Assembly (NCBI RefSeq): GCF_041675725.1
Contig: NZ_JBAYTI010000002.1
Span: 1 to 64,000, forward strand
DNA: 64,000 nucleotides
Origin: Castellaniella sp041675725
Lineage (GTDB): Bacteria; Pseudomonadota; Gammaproteobacteria; Burkholderiales; Burkholderiaceae_B
Reading direction: 5' to 3'
Under the pieces are notes generated by a model. The model had not been told where the DNA came from. It did not search any database and saw only the letters and a list, made by a program, of their open reading frames with translations. Below, in pieces: positions 52,114-59,956 of this stretch (the first letter of the stretch is position 1; each line of letters starts with the position of its first letter). The position numbers were made by a program, and so were the translations under genes.

Positions 52114-52920
52114 GTGGCGCGCATCGCTCTGGGCTTGTCCTATCAGGGCACCGGTTGGCACGGATGGCAGACCCAGCCCGATCACAGGGGCGTACAAGAT
52201 GCCGTAGAGACGGCATTACAGCGTTTTCTTGGGGGTGCCCGCTGCCCGACCGTCTGCGCGGGGCGCACGGATTCGGGCGTGCACGCGCTGCAGCAGGTGA
52301 TCCACGTGGACGTCGAGGCCGAGCGCCGGATGGAATCCTGGGTGCGCGGGCTCAATGCCTTGCTGCCCGACTCCGTGGCCGTGCATTGGGCCCATCCGGT
52401 TCAGGCGCACTTCCACGCCCGCTTCGCCGCCCGCAGCCGGACCTATCTGTATCTGCTCAACAGTGCCGCGGTTCGTTCGCCCCTGATGCGTGGACGCGCC
52501 GGTTGGGTGCATGACGCGCTCGACGCTGCGGCCATGCGCAGGGCGGGCCAGTACCTGGTGGGCGAGCACGATTTCAGTGCGTTCCGTTCGGCCGAATGTC
52601 AAGCCGCCAGCCCGGTGCGTACGCTACAGGCCCTGGTGATTTACGATCGGCCCGGTTGGCTTTTGTTCGAGTTCCGTGCCAACGCCTTCCTGCACCACAT
52701 GGTGCGTAACCTGATGGGCGCGCTGCTCATGGTGGGACGTGGGCGTCGACCGCCGGATTGGGTGGCGGATCTGCTCGAACAGCGCGACCGCCGCCTCGCG
52801 GCGCCGACTTTCATGCCCGATGGCCTGTATCTGGCGCACGTCGGTTACCCGGCGCACCCTGATCTGCCGCTGCTGGCCCCCATGCAGGCCCTGGCGCGTC
52901 ACGTCGCCCTGCATTTTTGA
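52114..52920 (+). CDS. truA: tRNA pseudouridine(38-40) synthase TruA
   Basis: Isomerises uridines 38-40 in the tRNA anticodon stem. It is 268 aa from a GTG start. ALGLSYQGTGWHGWQTQ and the catalytic Asp53 in GRTDSGVHA, plus the VHWAHPVQAHFHARFAARSRTY block, are present. It starts 12 bases after the fimV stop and shares its transcript. Confidence 0.97.
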   Translation: MARIALGLSYQGTGWHGWQTQPDHRGVQDAVETALQRFLGGARCPTVCAGRTDSGVHALQQVIHVDVEAERRMESWVRGLNALLPDSVAVHWAHPVQAHFHARFAARSRTYLYLLNSAAVRSPLMRGRAGWVHDALDAAAMRRAGQYLVGEHDFSAFRSAECQAASPVRTLQALVIYDRPGWLLFEFRANAFLHHMVRNLMGALLMVGRGRRPPDWVADLLEQRDRRLAAPTFMPDGLYLAHVGYPAHPDLPLLAPMQALARHVALHF

Positions 52921-53027
52921 GCATACTCGGGGGATTACCGAGGCCAGCTCACGACCGCTTCGTATAGAATTGAGCGGTTTATTCGAACAGGGTGCCAAAA
53001 GCGCCTGGCCGTTTCGCCGGAAACAAC

Positions 53028-53633
53028 ATGAAACTCCTACTCCTGTGGTCCCGCTGGGTGGATGCACTCAATACGCTGGTGGGGCGGGCCGTGACCTGGC
53101 TGGTTCTGGTGGTAGTGCTGGTCAGCGCCGGCAATGCGGTGTTTCGCAAGTTCCTGAGCCTGAGCTCCAATGCCTGGCTCGAGCTGCAGTGGTATCTGTT
53201 CGGTGCCATTTTCCTGCTGGCCGCAGGGTACACGTTCCTGCGCAATGAACACGTGCGGGTCGACGTGCTGTCTCAGAAATTGTCGGAACGAACACAGGTC
53301 GGCATCGAGATCTTCGGTGTCGTATTCTTTTTGCTGCCCGCCGCCAGCCTGGTCTTTTGGCTGTCCATCCCCTATTTCTGGCTGTCTTTCGAGTTGCAGG
53401 AGCTTTCTTCAAATACGGCCGGCCTGATTCGCTGGCCTGCCAAGCTGCTGATACCCGTCGGGTTCTTCCTGCTCATCCTGGCGGGCCTGTCGCATCTCAT
53501 CAAGTGCGTCGGCTTCCTGCGCGGGCAGTGCCCCAATCCCATGAAAATATCCGACCGCAAAACCGACGAGGAAGCATTGGTCGAAGATTTACTGGCCCAA
53601 CAGCAGCGCGCCACCCACGGTCAAGGGCACTGA
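53028..53633 (+). CDS. TRAP transporter small permease (DctQ-like)
   Basis: Membrane protein of 201 aa with four helices (about 17-40, 50-70, 92-116, 134-155). VLVVVLVSAGNAVFRKF and LQWYLFGAIFLLAAGYTFLRNEHVRVDV are typical of DctQ subunits, which pair with the large permease in periplasmic-binding-protein-dependent organic acid uptake. A CCGCT/AGCGG stem with a TAGAAT (52965-52970) lies in the 107-base gap upstream and may hold its promoter. No DctP gene is nearby. Confidence 0.9.
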   Translation: MKLLLLWSRWVDALNTLVGRAVTWLVLVVVLVSAGNAVFRKFLSLSSNAWLELQWYLFGAIFLLAAGYTFLRNEHVRVDVLSQKLSERTQVGIEIFGVVFFLLPAASLVFWLSIPYFWLSFELQELSSNTAGLIRWPAKLLIPVGFFLLILAGLSHLIKCVGFLRGQCPNPMKISDRKTDEEALVEDLLAQQQRATHGQGH

Positions 53634-53636
53634 GCC

Positions 53637-55301
53637 ATGGAATTCATCGTCGGCAATCTGGCCCCGATCATGTTCCTCAACCTGATCGTGTTCCTGCTGC
53701 TGGGATTCCCGGTCGCCTTTTCGCTGGCCGCCACAGGCGTGCTCTATGGGCTGATCGCCATCGACCTGGACCTCATGAGCCCCCTGCTGTTTCAGGCCTT
53801 GCCGCAGCGTATTTTCGGTATTGTGGGCAACGACACCTTGCTTGCCGTGCCGTTCTTCACCTTCATGGGCCTGATCCTCGAGCGTTCAGGCATGGCCGAA
53901 GACCTGCTGGATACCGTGGGCCAGCTGTTCGGCCCCCTGAGAGGCGGGTTGGCCATCGCCGTGGTTTTCGTGGGTGCCCTGCTGGCCGCGACGACGGGGG
54001 TCGTGTCGGCTTCGGTGATTTCCATGGGGCTGATTTCCCTGCCGATCATGCTGCGTTATGGCTATGATCGCCGCCTGGCTTCAGGCGTGATCGCTGCCTC
54101 CGGAACCTTGTCGCAAATCATACCGCCGTCGCTGGTACTCATCATTCTGGCGGATCAACTGGGGCGTTCGATCGGCGACATGTATCGGGGCGCCATGATG
54201 CCCGGCCTGATACTGGCTGGCGCCTATATGGCATACGTGCTGCTGGTGGCCATCGTACGTCCCTCGCATGTCCCGGCTCTGCCCATGGAAGCCCGTGGTT
54301 TCGTGGACGAACGCGGCCACCGGGGCTTGCGTTCACTGCTGGTCCTGACGCTGATCGCCGCGGCCGCCGCCTACTGGGGGTCCAATTATTATTTCAGCAC
54401 GCATGAAGACATCCCAGTCGATGAACGGGTGGTCATCATTCTCCTGATCTGGGGCTGCGCGGCTTTGGCCATGGCGCTTGGCAACCGATGGCTGCGGCTG
54501 GGGTTGCTGTCGGCGCTGGCCGAGCGGGTCGTCTTCGTGATGATTCCACCGCTGGCGCTGATTTTTCTGGTGTTGGGTACGATTTTCATCGGCTTGGCCA
54601 CACCGACCGAAGGCGGCGCCATGGGTGCCGTCGGTGCTTTGGTCATGGCCATTTCGCGCGGGCGCTTTTCCATGCGGCAATTGCGCCAGGCGATGGAAAG
54701 CACGGCCCGGCTGTCGTGCTTCGTGGTGTTCATTCTGGTCGGTTCGACTATTTTCAGCCTCAGCTTCCGGGGCATCAACGGTGACTTGTGGGTCGAGCAA
54801 CTGCTGCTGCACGTGCCCGGGGGCGAGCTGGGCTTTCTGGTCGTGGTCAGCGTGATGACCTTCTTCCTGGCCTTTTTCCTGGATTTCTTCGAACTGGCCT
54901 TCATCATCGTGCCCTTGCTGGGGCCGGTGGCCGAAAAAATGGGGATCGACCTGATCTGGTTCGGCGTATTGCTGGCCGTGAACATGCAGACTTCGTTCGT
55001 GCACCCCCCGTTCGGATTTGCCTTGTTTTATTTGCGCTCCGTGGCACCCAAGGAAGACTATCACGACCGGGTCACGGGCCAGTTGATCGCCAAAGTGACC
55101 ACGGGACAGATCTACATGGGTTCGATTCCGTTCATCATCATCCAGATCCTGATGGTGGCGGCCGTATTGGCGTTCCCGGGCATGGTCACGCACTACAAAG
55201 GGGATGCCCCGGTCATCGATCCGGCGACAGTGACCTTCGGCCAGGACAGCACCTACGGGCTGGACGATTTCGACGACGATCCGGGGGGCGCATTCCAATG
55301 A
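53637..55301 (+). CDS. TRAP transporter large permease (DctM-like) with central insertion
   Basis: Membrane protein of 554 aa against the usual about 430. The N-terminal half has FLLLGFPVAFSLAATGVLYGLI and a VPFFTFMGLILERSGMAEDLL block. The centre (about 205-300) carries extra helices and a short loop (HEDIPVDERV); then ATPTEGGAMGAVGAL and the usual C-terminal helices follow. It couples organic acid import to a sodium gradient. The stop overlaps trpF by 4 bases. Substrate is unknown, with no binding protein here. Confidence 0.9.
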   Translation: MEFIVGNLAPIMFLNLIVFLLLGFPVAFSLAATGVLYGLIAIDLDLMSPLLFQALPQRIFGIVGNDTLLAVPFFTFMGLILERSGMAEDLLDTVGQLFGPLRGGLAIAVVFVGALLAATTGVVSASVISMGLISLPIMLRYGYDRRLASGVIAASGTLSQIIPPSLVLIILADQLGRSIGDMYRGAMMPGLILAGAYMAYVLLVAIVRPSHVPALPMEARGFVDERGHRGLRSLLVLTLIAAAAAYWGSNYYFSTHEDIPVDERVVIILLIWGCAALAMALGNRWLRLGLLSALAERVVFVMIPPLALIFLVLGTIFIGLATPTEGGAMGAVGALVMAISRGRFSMRQLRQAMESTARLSCFVVFILVGSTIFSLSFRGINGDLWVEQLLLHVPGGELGFLVVVSVMTFFLAFFLDFFELAFIIVPLLGPVAEKMGIDLIWFGVLLAVNMQTSFVHPPFGFALFYLRSVAPKEDYHDRVTGQLIAKVTTGQIYMGSIPFIIIQILMVAAVLAFPGMVTHYKGDAPVIDPATVTFGQDSTYGLDDFDDDPGGAFQ

Positions 55302-56017
55302 CCGGCCGTACGCGCATCAAGATCTGTGGCCTGACCCGCGACGCCGATCTCCAGGCAGCCATTCATTGCGGCGTGGATGCCATCGGCCTGGTGTTCCATC
55401 CTGCCAGCCCGCGCTATCTACAGCCGCGCGCTGCCGCGCGGCTGCGGGCACAGGTCCCTGCGTTCGTGAGTACGGTCGCGCTGTTTGCCAATGCACGGGC
55501 GGCGGATGTACAACAGGTCATCGCCACCGTGCGGCCCGACATCCTGCAGTTTCATGGTGAAGAACCCGAGACATTCTGTACCTCGTTCGGCATGCCCTAC
55601 ATCAAGGCTTTCCGGGTGGGGGCGCCCGGCCAGCATGACGCGGCGGCGCTCGCGCGCACCTGCTCGCGTTATGCCTCTGCCTCGGCCTGGCTGTTCGACA
55701 GCTACAGCCCGGCCTATGGCGGCAGCGGCCTGAAGTTCGACCTGGCCCTGCTGAGCGCCGTGCCCAGCGCGCCAGGGGCGCGCGCCATCGTGCTTTCAGG
55801 GGGGCTTACACCAGATAACGTGGCTGCGGGCCTGGCGGCCTGTGCGCCCTATGCGGTCGACGTCAGCAGCGGGGTCGAGTCCGCCCCCGGCATCAAAGAC
55901 GAACACAAGATCCACCAGTTCGTGCAGGCGGTCATGCAAGCCGATCTACAATCCCGCGTATCCAGATCTCGCACCGTCAGGGACCATACCCTGCAATCTT
56001 CCAGGAGCTCCTCATGA
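55298..56017 (+). CDS. trpF: phosphoribosylanthranilate isomerase
   Basis: Isomerase of the tryptophan pathway. It is 239 aa, longer than the usual ~205, mainly through a low-complexity C-terminal tail of about 25 residues (rich in Ser and Arg). KICGLTR is at 8-14 with Cys10, the catalytic Asp region is YAVDVSSGVES, and LSGGLTPDNV is present. It overlaps dctM by 4 bases and the ABC gene by 4 bases. AGGAG of the next gene lies inside its end. The expected trpBA do not follow. Confidence 0.95.
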   Translation: MTGRTRIKICGLTRDADLQAAIHCGVDAIGLVFHPASPRYLQPRAAARLRAQVPAFVSTVALFANARAADVQQVIATVRPDILQFHGEEPETFCTSFGMPYIKAFRVGAPGQHDAAALARTCSRYASASAWLFDSYSPAYGGSGLKFDLALLSAVPSAPGARAIVLSGGLTPDNVAAGLAACAPYAVDVSSGVESAPGIKDEHKIHQFVQAVMQADLQSRVSRSRTVRDHTLQSSRSSS

Positions 56018-56982
56018 ATCTGTCCTCCGTCCTTCGCCAACTGGCTACTGCTTCGGCGCTGGCCAGCCTGATGCTGGCAGCCAGTGCACAGGCCCAATCG
56101 GTGGCCGTCACCTCCATCGTCGAGCACCCTGCGCTCGATTCCGTCAAAGAAGGCGTCCATCAGGCGCTCAAAGAGGCGGGTTACACCGAGGCCAAGGGTC
56201 TGAAATGGCAATATCAGACCGCGCAGGGCAACACGGCCATCGCGGCCCAGATTGCGCGCAAATTCGTGGGCGACCATCCGGATGTGATCGTCGCCATTGC
56301 CACGCCATCGGCCCAGGCGGTGGTGGCTGCCACCAAGTCCATCCCGGTGGTGTATTCCGCCGTGACGGATCCGGTGGCCGCACAGCTGGTTCCATCCTGG
56401 GAGGCGTCCGGCACGAACGTCACCGGGGTATCCGATGCCCTGGCCCTCGAAAAACAGGTCGAACTGATTCGCCAGATCGTGCCCGACGCCAAGAAAGTCG
56501 GGATGGTCTACAACCCGGGCGAGGCCAATTCGGTGGTGGTGGTCAAGCAGATGCGCGAGCTCCTGCCGCAGTCGGGCATGACCCTGGTCGAGGCCTCAGC
56601 GGCGCGTACCGTCGACGTGGGCGCGGCGGCGCGCAGCCTGGTCGGCAAGGTCGACGCGATCTACACCAGCACCGACAACAACGTGGTGTCGGCGTTCGAG
56701 TCCCTGGTGAAGGTGGCCGATTCCGCCAAGATTCCCCTGATCGCGTCGGACACCGACAGCGTCAAGCGCGGCGCCATCGCTGCGCTGGGGGTCAACTACC
56801 ACGATCTGGGGCTGCAGACCGGCCAGTTGGTGGTGCGCATCCTGAAGGGCGAGAAGCCGGGCGACATGGCATCGGAAACCAGCTCCAGGGTCGAGTTGTT
56901 CGTCAACCCGGCGGCCGCCGAAAAACAGGGGGTCACCCTGTCTGAAGACCTGATCAAGACGGCGGCGCAGGTTATCCAGTAA
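56014..56982 (+). CDS. ABC transporter substrate-binding protein, TrpX-like
   Basis: Periplasmic protein of 322 aa with a signal peptide (1-27, AQA cleavage). It has the ABC_sub_bind family pattern: VAVTSIVEHPALDSVKEGVHQALKEAGY, PDVIVAIATPSAQAV, VVYSAVTDPVAAQLV, GMVYNPGEANSVVVVKQM and DAIYTSTDNNVVSAFE. These resemble TrpX, implicated in tryptophan uptake in Gram-positives. AGGAG is 6 nt before the ATG. Position directly after trpF supports an aromatic amino acid substrate, but that is inference. Confidence 0.88.
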   Translation: MNLSSVLRQLATASALASLMLAASAQAQSVAVTSIVEHPALDSVKEGVHQALKEAGYTEAKGLKWQYQTAQGNTAIAAQIARKFVGDHPDVIVAIATPSAQAVVAATKSIPVVYSAVTDPVAAQLVPSWEASGTNVTGVSDALALEKQVELIRQIVPDAKKVGMVYNPGEANSVVVVKQMRELLPQSGMTLVEASAARTVDVGAAARSLVGKVDAIYTSTDNNVVSAFESLVKVADSAKIPLIASDTDSVKRGAIAALGVNYHDLGLQTGQLVVRILKGEKPGDMASETSSRVELFVNPAAAEKQGVTLSEDLIKTAAQVIQ

Positions 56983-57869
56983 TGTCCGTCTATTCGATGT
57001 GGGGCGCCCTGGAGATCGGGTTGATTTTCAGCCTGGTCGCCCTGGGCGTCCTGATTTCATTTCGAATCCTCAACTTTCCCGACCTCACGGTCGACGGCAG
57101 TTTCCCACTGGGCGGTGCCACAGCGGCCATCCTGATCCACCATGGCAGCGACCCTTTCCTGGCCACCGGAGCCGCCGCATTGGCTGCGGGTTTTGCCGGC
57201 GTGGTCACGGGCTGGCTGAACGTCAGCCTGAAGATCATGGACTTGCTGGCCAGCATCCTGGTCATGATCGCTTTGTATTCGATCAATCTGCGGGTCATGG
57301 ATGCGCCCAACATTCCGCTGATCATGGAGCCCACGGTCTTTACCGTGCTGCAGCCGGCCGGCCTGGAAGACTATGTGGCGCGGCCACTGATCCTGTTGCT
57401 CATCGTACTGGCAGCCAAGTGGTTGCTGGACTGGTTCTTCGCCACCCAGATCGGGCTGGCCATGCGCTCGACGGGCTCCAATCCGCGCATGGCGCGCGCG
57501 CAGGGCATCCACACGGGGCGCATGGTCCTGTTGGGGATGGCGATCTCCAATGCCCTGTGCGGGCTCGCGGGTGCCTTTTTTGCCCAGTCGCAGGGCGGCG
57601 CGGACATTTCCATGGGAATCGGTACCATCGTGATCGGGCTGGCCGCGGTCATCATTGGCGAATCCATTCTGCCTTCGCGCAGGCTCGTGGTCATCACGCT
57701 GGCGGTCGTGCTCGGCGCCGTGCTGTATCGCTTTTTCGTCGCACTCGCGCTGAATGCGGACTTCATCGGCCTGAAAGCGCAGGATCTGAATCTCATCACG
57801 GCGGTCCTGGTCACCGTGGCGCTGGTCATTCCGCTGGTCAAGCAGCGGCTGCAGAAGAAAAGGGCCTGA
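56982..57869 (+). CDS. ABC transporter permease, TrpY-like
   Basis: Inner membrane protein of 295 aa with about eight helices, of the BPD-type permease related to LivH. It starts at a TAATG overlap with the binding-protein stop. Conserved LNFPDLTVDGSFPLGGATAA and MRSTGSNPRMARAQGIHTGRMVLLG are visible. It is the sole permease of this system, probably acting as a homodimer. Confidence 0.9.
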   Translation: MSVYSMWGALEIGLIFSLVALGVLISFRILNFPDLTVDGSFPLGGATAAILIHHGSDPFLATGAAALAAGFAGVVTGWLNVSLKIMDLLASILVMIALYSINLRVMDAPNIPLIMEPTVFTVLQPAGLEDYVARPLILLLIVLAAKWLLDWFFATQIGLAMRSTGSNPRMARAQGIHTGRMVLLGMAISNALCGLAGAFFAQSQGGADISMGIGTIVIGLAAVIIGESILPSRRLVVITLAVVLGAVLYRFFVALALNADFIGLKAQDLNLITAVLVTVALVIPLVKQRLQKKRA

Positions 57870-57872
57870 TGC

Positions 57873-58667
57873 ATGCTGAGCGCACAAGATCTGCACCTGA
57901 CATTCAACCCTGGCACGCCGATCGAAACCCAGGCGCTGCGCGGCATGTCGCTCGACATCCCGACGGGCCAGTTCGTCACGGTCATTGGCTCCAATGGGGC
58001 CGGCAAGTCGACCTTCCTGAACGCGATCTCCGGCGAGCAGGCCGTGGATTCGGGGCGCATCCTGATCGACGGCGAAGACGTCACCCGTCTGGCGGTCTGG
58101 GACAGGGCGCACAAGGTCGCACGGGTCTTCCAGGATCCCATGGCGGGCACGTGCGAGAATCTCAGCATCGAGGAAAACATGTCGCTGGCCCTGGGGCGCG
58201 GCCAGTTTCGGAGCCTGCGACGCGCCGTACGCGAAGAGATGCGCGTCCTGTTTCGCGAGCGGCTCGCCATGCTGGGGTTGGGCCTCGAAAACCGGCTGAC
58301 CGACCGCATCGGCCTGCTCTCCGGCGGGCAACGCCAGGCCGTCAGCTTGCTGATGGCGGCCCTGCGGCCGTCACGCATCCTGCTGCTGGATGAACACACC
58401 GCTGCGCTGGACCCGCGTACCGCGCGCTTCGTGCTCGAGCTCACTTCGCGCATCGTGGCCGAACAGGGCCTGACCACCATGATGGTGACGCACAGCATGC
58501 GCCAGGCGCTCGACGTCGGCGATCGGACGGTCATGCTGCATCACGGCAAGGTGGTTCTGGATGTGTCCGGCGCGTCGCGTCAGGGGCTCGATGTTCCTGA
58601 CCTGCTCCAGATGTTCGAACAGGTGCGTGGCGAGGTCCTGGCCGATGACAGCCTTCTGCTCGACTGA
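57873..58667 (+). CDS. ABC transporter ATP-binding protein, TrpZ-like
   Basis: ATPase of 264 aa. Walker A GSNGAGKST at 39-47, signature LLSGGQRQAVSL, Walker B ILLLDEHTAALDP and the VTHSM switch are all present. It begins 3 bases after the permease stop and completes the importer. No fourth subunit is evident. Confidence 0.93.
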   Translation: MLSAQDLHLTFNPGTPIETQALRGMSLDIPTGQFVTVIGSNGAGKSTFLNAISGEQAVDSGRILIDGEDVTRLAVWDRAHKVARVFQDPMAGTCENLSIEENMSLALGRGQFRSLRRAVREEMRVLFRERLAMLGLGLENRLTDRIGLLSGGQRQAVSLLMAALRPSRILLLDEHTAALDPRTARFVLELTSRIVAEQGLTTMMVTHSMRQALDVGDRTVMLHHGKVVLDVSGASRQGLDVPDLLQMFEQVRGEVLADDSLLLD

Positions 58668-58738
58668 GCGCTTCCCATGGGGTCCCGAGGTTTCCCTTTA
58701 TACTTGGCCTTTCGTCGCCGTTTTTCGGAGTCTTTTGC

Positions 58739-59932
58739 ATGATCCTCAGCAGTCGATGGTCAGGTCGCAGCATGCGCCTTCTGATTCTGGTGGTGTTGCT
58801 AGGCCTGTCCGCCTGTGGCCGCGAGGCGCCCCAGGCACCCGCCGGCATGAAGATCCCCGTGAGCGTGATCGAGCTGCAACCCCAGGCCACGCAGATCACG
58901 ACCGATCTCCCAGGGCGTGTCCTGGCCATCGAAGACGCCGAGATCCGGGCGCGCGTCACGGGCATCGTGAAGTCCATCAATTTCGACCAGGGCAGCGTGG
59001 TCAAGGCGGGTCAGCTGCTGTTCGTGATTGACCCGGCGCCGTACCAGGCGGCTCGCGACCAGGCCGCAGCACAGCTCCAGAACGCCCAGGCTGCGGACCT
59101 CTCTGCGCGCCTGCTCGAACAGCGCTATGCCAAGCTGATCAAAAACCATGCCATCAGCCAGCAGGATTTCGACAATGCCCAGGCCCAGGCCCGCCAGGCC
59201 TCGGCCGCGGTGGCCGCCGCGCAGGCCGCCCTCGATGCGGCCGAAATCGACCTGGGGTATACCCAGGTGACCTCGCCCATCGACGGTCGCATCGGCAAAG
59301 CCCAGGTCACCGTCGGGGCCCTGGTCAGTGCCTCTTCGGCCACGACTCTCGCGGTCGTGCACCGCTTCAACGAGGTCTACGTCGACATCACCCAGCCGGT
59401 GTCCGAACTCGCCACCTTGCGCAACCAGATCGCCCGTGGCGAGATTCGCCCCGATTCGCAGGGCAATTCCCGCGTGACGATCCTGCTGGGCGATGGCCAG
59501 CCCTACGAGCACGCGGGCACGCTGCTTTTTTCCGGGATTGCCGTGGATCCGGGTACCGGTCAGGTCAACCTCAGGGCCCTGTTCCCCAATCCCGAAGAAA
59601 CGCTCCTGCCTGGGCTCTACGTCCGCGTGTTGCTGGATCAGGGCTCGGATGACCAGGCATTGGTGGTCCCTCAGCAAGCCATCTTGCGCACTCCAGATGG
59701 CAACAGTACGGTGGTGCTGGTGCAAGATGACAAGGCGGCCTATGTGCCCGTCCAGCTGGGCCCTCGCTCGGGGGGCGGCTACGTCGTATACAAAGGGTTG
59801 AAAGCGGGCGATCAGCTCGTCGTGGCGGGTTTTCAGAAGATCCGACCCGGGGCGCCCGTGCAGCCCACGCCCTGGAAGGATCCGGCAGCCGGCTCGGGTC
59901 AAAACGACGCGACCAGCCAGCCAGCCGGCTGA
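58739..59932 (+). CDS. RND efflux periplasmic adaptor (AcrA-like)
   Basis: Lipoprotein adaptor of 397 aa. Signal peptide with lipobox GLSAC (Cys26). Lipoyl and hairpin parts run about 60-200 (AEIRARVTGIVKSINFDQGSVVKAGQLLFVIDP; long coiled coil rich in Ala/Gln). The beta-barrel and membrane-proximal parts follow (LLPGLYVRVLLDQG; VVPQQAILRTPDG). GGAG lies 8 nt before the start at 58739. It begins the three-gene efflux operon, about 70 bases after the ABC gene; TATACT at 58699 could be a -10. Confidence 0.94.
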   Translation: MILSSRWSGRSMRLLILVVLLGLSACGREAPQAPAGMKIPVSVIELQPQATQITTDLPGRVLAIEDAEIRARVTGIVKSINFDQGSVVKAGQLLFVIDPAPYQAARDQAAAQLQNAQAADLSARLLEQRYAKLIKNHAISQQDFDNAQAQARQASAAVAAAQAALDAAEIDLGYTQVTSPIDGRIGKAQVTVGALVSASSATTLAVVHRFNEVYVDITQPVSELATLRNQIARGEIRPDSQGNSRVTILLGDGQPYEHAGTLLFSGIAVDPGTGQVNLRALFPNPEETLLPGLYVRVLLDQGSDDQALVVPQQAILRTPDGNSTVVLVQDDKAAYVPVQLGPRSGGGYVVYKGLKAGDQLVVAGFQKIRPGAPVQPTPWKDPAAGSGQNDATSQPAG

Positions 59933-59956
59933 CGGCGTCCTTTATCGCGAGCATTC

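Noticed and set aside
57057..58534. Long antisense frames across the ABC permease and ATPase genes
   Set aside because: The plus-strand genes have intact motifs; the antisense products show no family features.
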